Source: Chrysemys picta bellii (Eukaryota; Chordata; Testudines; Emydidae). From it: a stretch of 64,000 nt of DNA. The DNA lies in contig NC_088804.1 in assembly GCF_011386835.1 (NCBI RefSeq), positions 38,489,549 to 38,553,548 of the forward strand, written 5' to 3'. The notes under the pieces are model-generated. The model was given only the letters and a program-made list of their open reading frames with translations. It was not told the DNA's origin and did no database searches. Each line of letters starts with the position of its first letter. Within the stretch, counting starts at the first letter, position 1. Positions 56,027 to 64,000 of this stretch are shown piece by piece. Position numbers and translations under genes: made by a program.

Positions 56027-57837
56027 CCTTAGAGTGTGTAAGTCTCCTAAGTGCAGTGGAGTGTTTCAGTGTTTGGCCTGTATCAGAAGCATTGTTTTTC
56101 TGGAGTTAAGATTCTAAACTGTTAGGAAGGGGGCCTTGTTTTCTTAGTTCCTGATCCTACAATGTGTGGCATGCAGAGGGACTGCTGCAGCCCCATAAAA
56201 CACAGCTGACTTCAGTCAGGGCCCTATGTGGGCAAGTAGCTTCCAAGCTTTTTTTAAAAACAAAACACCTAGGAGTTTATGGATTAAAGCCCCAATCCTG
56301 CAAACATGCTGGGAGACTGCTGTGCCAAACGTTTTGTTGTTTATATTTTTTATTTGGAGATCCTGGAAAAATTGGGACACAGTGCAATTACAGAATGATT
56401 CAACTGTGTAAAAAGGTACCCTGGTCATGGAAGATTTTTTTTTTTTTTTTAATCCAAAATTGGACCCTGATCCTTAATGGGTCCACATGTGAAGCTCGTT
56501 ATAAGATCTGGGTCTTAATCTGTATATTCTGTTTGTTATACAGCTGAAAAATTGAAATATTAGTACATTATGTAACTTAAACCTTAAAATCCTCAATTTA
56601 TTGCCTTTTCACTACTTCTTATTTGTACTTGGTTATTGATTTTAAAAGTAAAAGACATGAAATCCCCAACTTTCCCACAATTAATCAATTTTTGCAAGCC
56701 TTAAGTATAAAGTTCATGAAGATGGGTTGCAAATTACAATACTTGTCAATTTTTAAAAACTTATCAAGAGCCCAAAGTCTCTTTCTCTGTTTGTACAAAG
56801 GCTAAGTATTTATGTAACAGCTCACAGTAACTGCATTGTAGTGGTTTTTAAAATGGAGCCTGTTTTGCATGTAATGTAGCAATATGAATACAAGGAAAAT
56901 CCTGAGTTAAGGAACCATCTTAAGTGAACAAGTCAATAAAATTCATGCAGTTAAAGTTGATGTCCTTTTCCAGAAACACCTAGATATCCAAAGGGTCTTG
57001 CAGTATTGGTTGAATTTAATGAGGGGATTTTTTTTCCCCCAAGGCCTTTTACTATAAACTCTTCCTTGGGTGAGTAATCATTACCCTGGAGGTGAATGGA
57101 CTGCTTATGTGAATGAGGATTTTCTGAGTTATGCATGAGCATCAAATTGAGTTAATATTTTCTAAATCTAATTCTTAGTTCAGAGGATACATTTTCAGTG
57201 CCAGCCTTGTCCATTTTAAAAAAGTTCTAAAAATGAGTATTAAAGGAATACCCCAAAAAATCCTATTGATATCAAATGACACTTGAAATGATGTCATAGC
57301 TCAATTTCAAATTACACATGGGGAAAGGAACATGTACCAAGCCACGTGTGTCCTGTAGGCACAACAGCTTTAATGGAAACATTCATAGTGTTTATCAGGC
57401 GTTTTCAGCAAAAGGATTGGAAGGAATAAATTTGCACGATTCTTAATTTGCACATTTTGTTTTGAATTTGAAATCAAGTCATTTTTAAAAAGCAAGTTAC
57501 GAAAAGTTTCAGTTACTGCCTTTGACTCCCCCAGCCAGTTGTTGTAGTTTTACAACCACACTTTTTTTCTTTTTTTAAAAACTCCTTCCTGATGTGCAGT
57601 TGCTCCCCACTGACTGGTTATACATGAGCAACAGTGACACAGCCTGTATACTCAGGGCTTATCTATACTCGCAGATCTTTCAAAATCCTTCATGGTTGCA
57701 GTACTGTGGGTGCAGCTCCACTTCTGGGAGCAATGGTAGAAGCTCTGGGGGAAGATCCTCTTCTAGAGTAAGCTGACTTCAGTGGAACTATGACAGTTTA
57801 AACAAGCTGAGGATCTGCCCCTGGGGTATACTGGTCA

Positions 57838-57915
57838 CTGGTATTTTTACCTTGTAAAACGCTTTGACATCCACAGGTGAAAAGCACTATATAAGAGCTA
57901 GGTATTGTTGTTTTT
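57838..57915 (+). repeat. SINE 3' end
   Basis: aaaacgctttgacatccaca and tataagagctaggtattgtt match the tail of the SINE at 6918-7144. Confidence 0.6.
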
Positions 57916-58845
57916 ATCACTTGTCTCATGTTGACCTGCTCTGATCAGGATTAGACAACAGGAATAGAAACATCAGTGGCCAGTTGATGGTATTGCAACA
58001 ATGTGGAATTTAAGGAAAAGTGCTAGTGTAAACCTAGTGAAATTGCTGTTAAATTCAGAAAGTTAACAATCTTTGTTTACAGAACAAGTTTTTTCACTGG
58101 GTGAAAGTTTACTTTAAAAAGAAAACTGTCAACTTAAAAGTTACACTTGTTTGAAATTGTTTTCAGGAGCATACACAGTAAAAATGTCAGACAAATGTAA
58201 TTTTTAAATTGACCGTTTACTTTAAAAAGGAAACTTGTGTCAGGATTGCTGGCTTTAGTGCCAAGGTTTCAGCCCACTAGCAATTAAAAACTGAAATCAT
58301 AAACCCTTGAAATGGGGTTTATAATTGCTCCAGTTAAGGGCCAACTGCTGTTTCAATGCCAGAAGATGACATTTTAATAAAACATATAAATCCGTGTCAT
58401 CCCCTGTGGATGAGGGATTATTCACATGGCTTTCTTCTGCTTAGACAGTTTAATACTGTAATTATTCTACTAAATATGAAATTTTTGATTTACAGATGCC
58501 AAAGTTCAACATCAAATACATTTTGGAATCCATTTTAATCAATCTATTTGGGTTTTTTAAAATGCATAGTAACTGGGGAGGGAAGCACTAACTGTTTTCT
58601 CCACCTCCCAAATTTCTGGATTATCCTGGCCTGATACTCTTAATTGTGAGCAACAGGAATGGTAGATGTGTATTTTCAAAACAACAGAGATAATGGACCA
58701 AATTCAGAGCTGATATCCATTGTTTTCCAGTTATTTTTTTCCTGCTTTACACCAGATTTGAATTTGTCCCTTTCATTCAAAAAAATATATAAATTTCCAT
58801 AGATTTTTTTTTAAAGTATTTGCATATGTGAAGTCTTATTAATAG

Positions 58846-59490
58846 AACAAGGGACCATTATGATCATCTAGTCCAGTGACTCTCAACCGTTCCAGACTAC
58901 TGTGTCCCTTTCAGGAGTCTAATTTGTCTTGCATGCGCCCAAGTTCCACTTCACTTAAAAACAACTTGCTTACAAAATCAGACATTAAAATACAAAAGTG
59001 TCACAGCACACTATTACTGAAAAATTGCTTACTTTCTTATTTTTACCATATAATTATAAAATAAATCAATTGGAATATAAATATTGTGATTACATTTCAG
59101 TGTATAATATATAGAACCATCTAAACAAGTCATGTATGAAATTTTAATTTGTACTGACTTCACTAGTGCTTTTTATGTAGCCTGTTGTAAGACTAGGCAA
59201 ATATTTAGATGATTGATTTACACCCTGGAAGACGTCTGTGTACCCCCAGGGATACATGTACCCCTGGTTGAGAATCACTGATCTAGTCTGACCCCCAGTA
59301 TAACACAGGCCCCCAGTAATTCCTGCATCAAGCCTGTGTTTTGTAGTTGAGCTATAGCATGTTTTTAGAAAGGCATTCTATCTTGATTTAAAGACGAAGT
59401 GATGGAAAATCCACCCACCATCCCTTGGTAAATTGTTCTAATGTTTAATTACCCTCACAGGTGAACAATTAAGAAAAAAGAATCTTGTAT
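58846..59490 (-). mobile_element. CR1 antisense copy, split by a hAT element
   Basis: The left part gaccattatgatcatctagt and the right part ctgacccccagtataacaca, cattctatcttgatttaaag are consecutive pieces of a reversed CR1 3' region. The break carries the duplicated atctagtc. Confidence 0.75.
58874..59280. mobile_element. 407-bp hAT-type element nested in CR1
   Basis: Perfect 8-bp duplications atctagtc at 58866-58873 and 59281-59288. Ends cagtgactctcaacc and ggttgagaatcactg are near-perfect inverted repeats. The AT-rich interior (ccatataattataaaataaa) has no transposase. Probably an internally deleted derivative. Confidence 0.9.
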
Positions 59491-60066
59491 TAATGCAGAT
59501 CCCCCTAGCAACTGGGGTGATTTGGAAGAATGAGACAATAGAATTTTTTGGTCACGTCTTTCAGTTCTGAAATTTAAGGCATCAGTTGCTTTTTAAAGAA
59601 AACATTATACAATATAAAAATGTATACATTTTAACACTGTGAACTTCTATTTTCAGCAAAATGGATGCAACCATCTTGTGAAGTGGGGTTATAGTCTCAC
59701 ATCCTGTACATTTCCCTACTTCCCACTGCCAACTAAATACTAACAGAAAATAGCCAGTAACACCTAAAATTTGATTCCAGTGGTTACTCAAGCGCTTCAG
59801 AACAAATTCTGTTCTTTGAATTTCAGGCTGTACATCACAATTCAAATATCTTCTTGTTCAACTTAATTTCATTAATGTTTTATATATCTTTTCCCTAATA
59901 CTTGTGTTTCTTCCTGTGTTGTGGTTAAGAATATTAGCATTTGGTTAACTTCATTAGCAATTGGCTAAAATGATATAAGGTTTCAATTGCCATTTTATCC
60001 TCAGGAAAGATGTATACTTTTTGGTAGTTTTGTTGTGTGATTTTTCTGGACTCACAGTTGTTTTGA

Positions 60067-63055
<2,989 letters not shown>

Positions 63056-64000
63056 AATCATGGAAATGTAGTTCTGGAAAGGCCCTCGGGAAATCAAATC
63101 CAGCCCTCTGTTCTGAGGCAGGACCAAGTAAACCTAGACCATTCCTAATAGGTGTTTGTCTAATCTAGTCTTAAAAACCTCCAGTGACGGGGATTCCACA
63201 ACCTCCCTTGGCAGCCTGTTCCAGAGCTTACCTACCCTTATCATTAGAAAGTTTTTCCTAATTAATTTAAATCTCCCTTGCTGCAGATTAAGCCCGTTAT
63301 TTCTTGTTGTACCTCAAGTGGAAATAGAAAACAATTGATCCCTGTCTTCTTTATAACAGCCCTTCACATATTTGAAGGGTTATCATATCAAAAGGTCTAC
63401 CTCAGTCTTCTCACCCCCGCCCCCAGGTCTAAGCATGCCCAGTTTTTTTTAATCCTTCCACATAGGTCAGGTTTTCTAAAGCTTTTATCACTTTTGTTGC
63501 TCTCCTCTGGACATTCTCTAGTTTGTCCACTTCTTTCCTAAAGTGTGGCAACCAGAATTGGACACAGTACTCCAGCTGAGGCCTCACCAGCGCTGAATAG
63601 AGTGGGGCAATTACTTCCCTTGTCTTACATAGGACAAGTTAATGCACCCCAGAATATTAGTCTTTTTCACAACTGCATCCCATTGTTGACTCATATTCAA
63701 TTTGTGATCCACTATAACCCCATCTAGACAGTTATTCCCCATTTTGTAGTTGTGCATTTGATTTTTCCTACCTAAGTGAAATACTCTGCACTTATCTTTA
63801 TTAAATTTAATCTTGTTGAATTCAGACCAATTCTCCAATGTATCAAAGACATTTTGAATTCTAATTCTGTCCTCCAAAGTGCTTGAAATCCCTCCAACCT
63901 TGGTGTCCTCTGCGAACATTATAAGCATACTCTCTACTCCAGTATCCAAGTCATTAATTAAATATTAAATAGTACCATGTCGAGGACTGACCCATGTGGG
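63056..64000 (-). mobile_element. CR1 LINE, antisense, running off the right edge
   Basis: It begins at the reversed 3' terminus (aatcatggaaatgtagttct). The minus strand reads, from 5' to 3', the catalytic box region FAEDTKVGGISSTLEDRIRI, then the thumb KFNKDKCRVFHLGRKNQMHN. The normal FADD is FAED here, a changed catalytic Asp. Frame breaks follow toward the C-terminus. The copy continues past 64000. Confidence 0.92.

Overview
This is vertebrate nuclear DNA, most likely from a turtle (Testudines). Coding sequence is sparse and split by GT-AG introns. The rest is packed with CR1 LINE fragments, tRNA-derived SINEs, a Penelope-like element and many short non-autonomous DNA transposons of types I know from turtle genomes. 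The turtle call rests on recognising these repeats and is an inference. The vertebrate call is secure from the genes.

Two host genes are certain. COX4I1 (cytochrome c oxidase subunit 4 isoform 1) lies on the minus strand with its coding exons complete (49217 down to 44106; 168 aa), followed by a polyadenylation signal at 43985-43990. EMC8 (ER membrane protein complex subunit 8, once called COX4 neighbour) lies on the plus strand. Its exons 1 (51518-51742) and 2 (60079-60155) are here and the rest lies beyond the right edge. The two genes are head to head and share a TATA-less CpG island at about 50600-51800, the arrangement known in other vertebrates. A third, unrecognised gene contributes a probable last coding exon on the minus strand at 720-926.

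Layout: 1-1.1 kb, the unknown exon; 1.1-44 kb, a 43 kb region with no exon I can recognise but dozens of repeats, many nested; 44-51 kb, COX4I1; 50.6-51.8 kb, shared promoter; 51.5-64 kb, EMC8 exon 1, its 8.3 kb repeat-bearing intron 1, exon 2 and the start of intron 2, ending in a CR1 copy that runs off the window. In mammals IRF8 lies downstream of COX4I1; I found no IRF8 exon here.

The most notable structure is in the repeats. (1) Three copies of a GC-rich, almost fully palindromic element, each exactly 334 bp with a different perfect 8-bp target duplication. (2) Three short retroposed pieces of one family, with 12-14 bp target duplications; two of them are inverted (foldback) joins. (3) Two copies of a Penelope-like element whose 3' ends resemble a hammerhead ribozyme core. 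(4) Repeated nesting of young DNA elements in older SINE, CR1, LTR-like and Penelope-like copies, which gives a relative insertion history.
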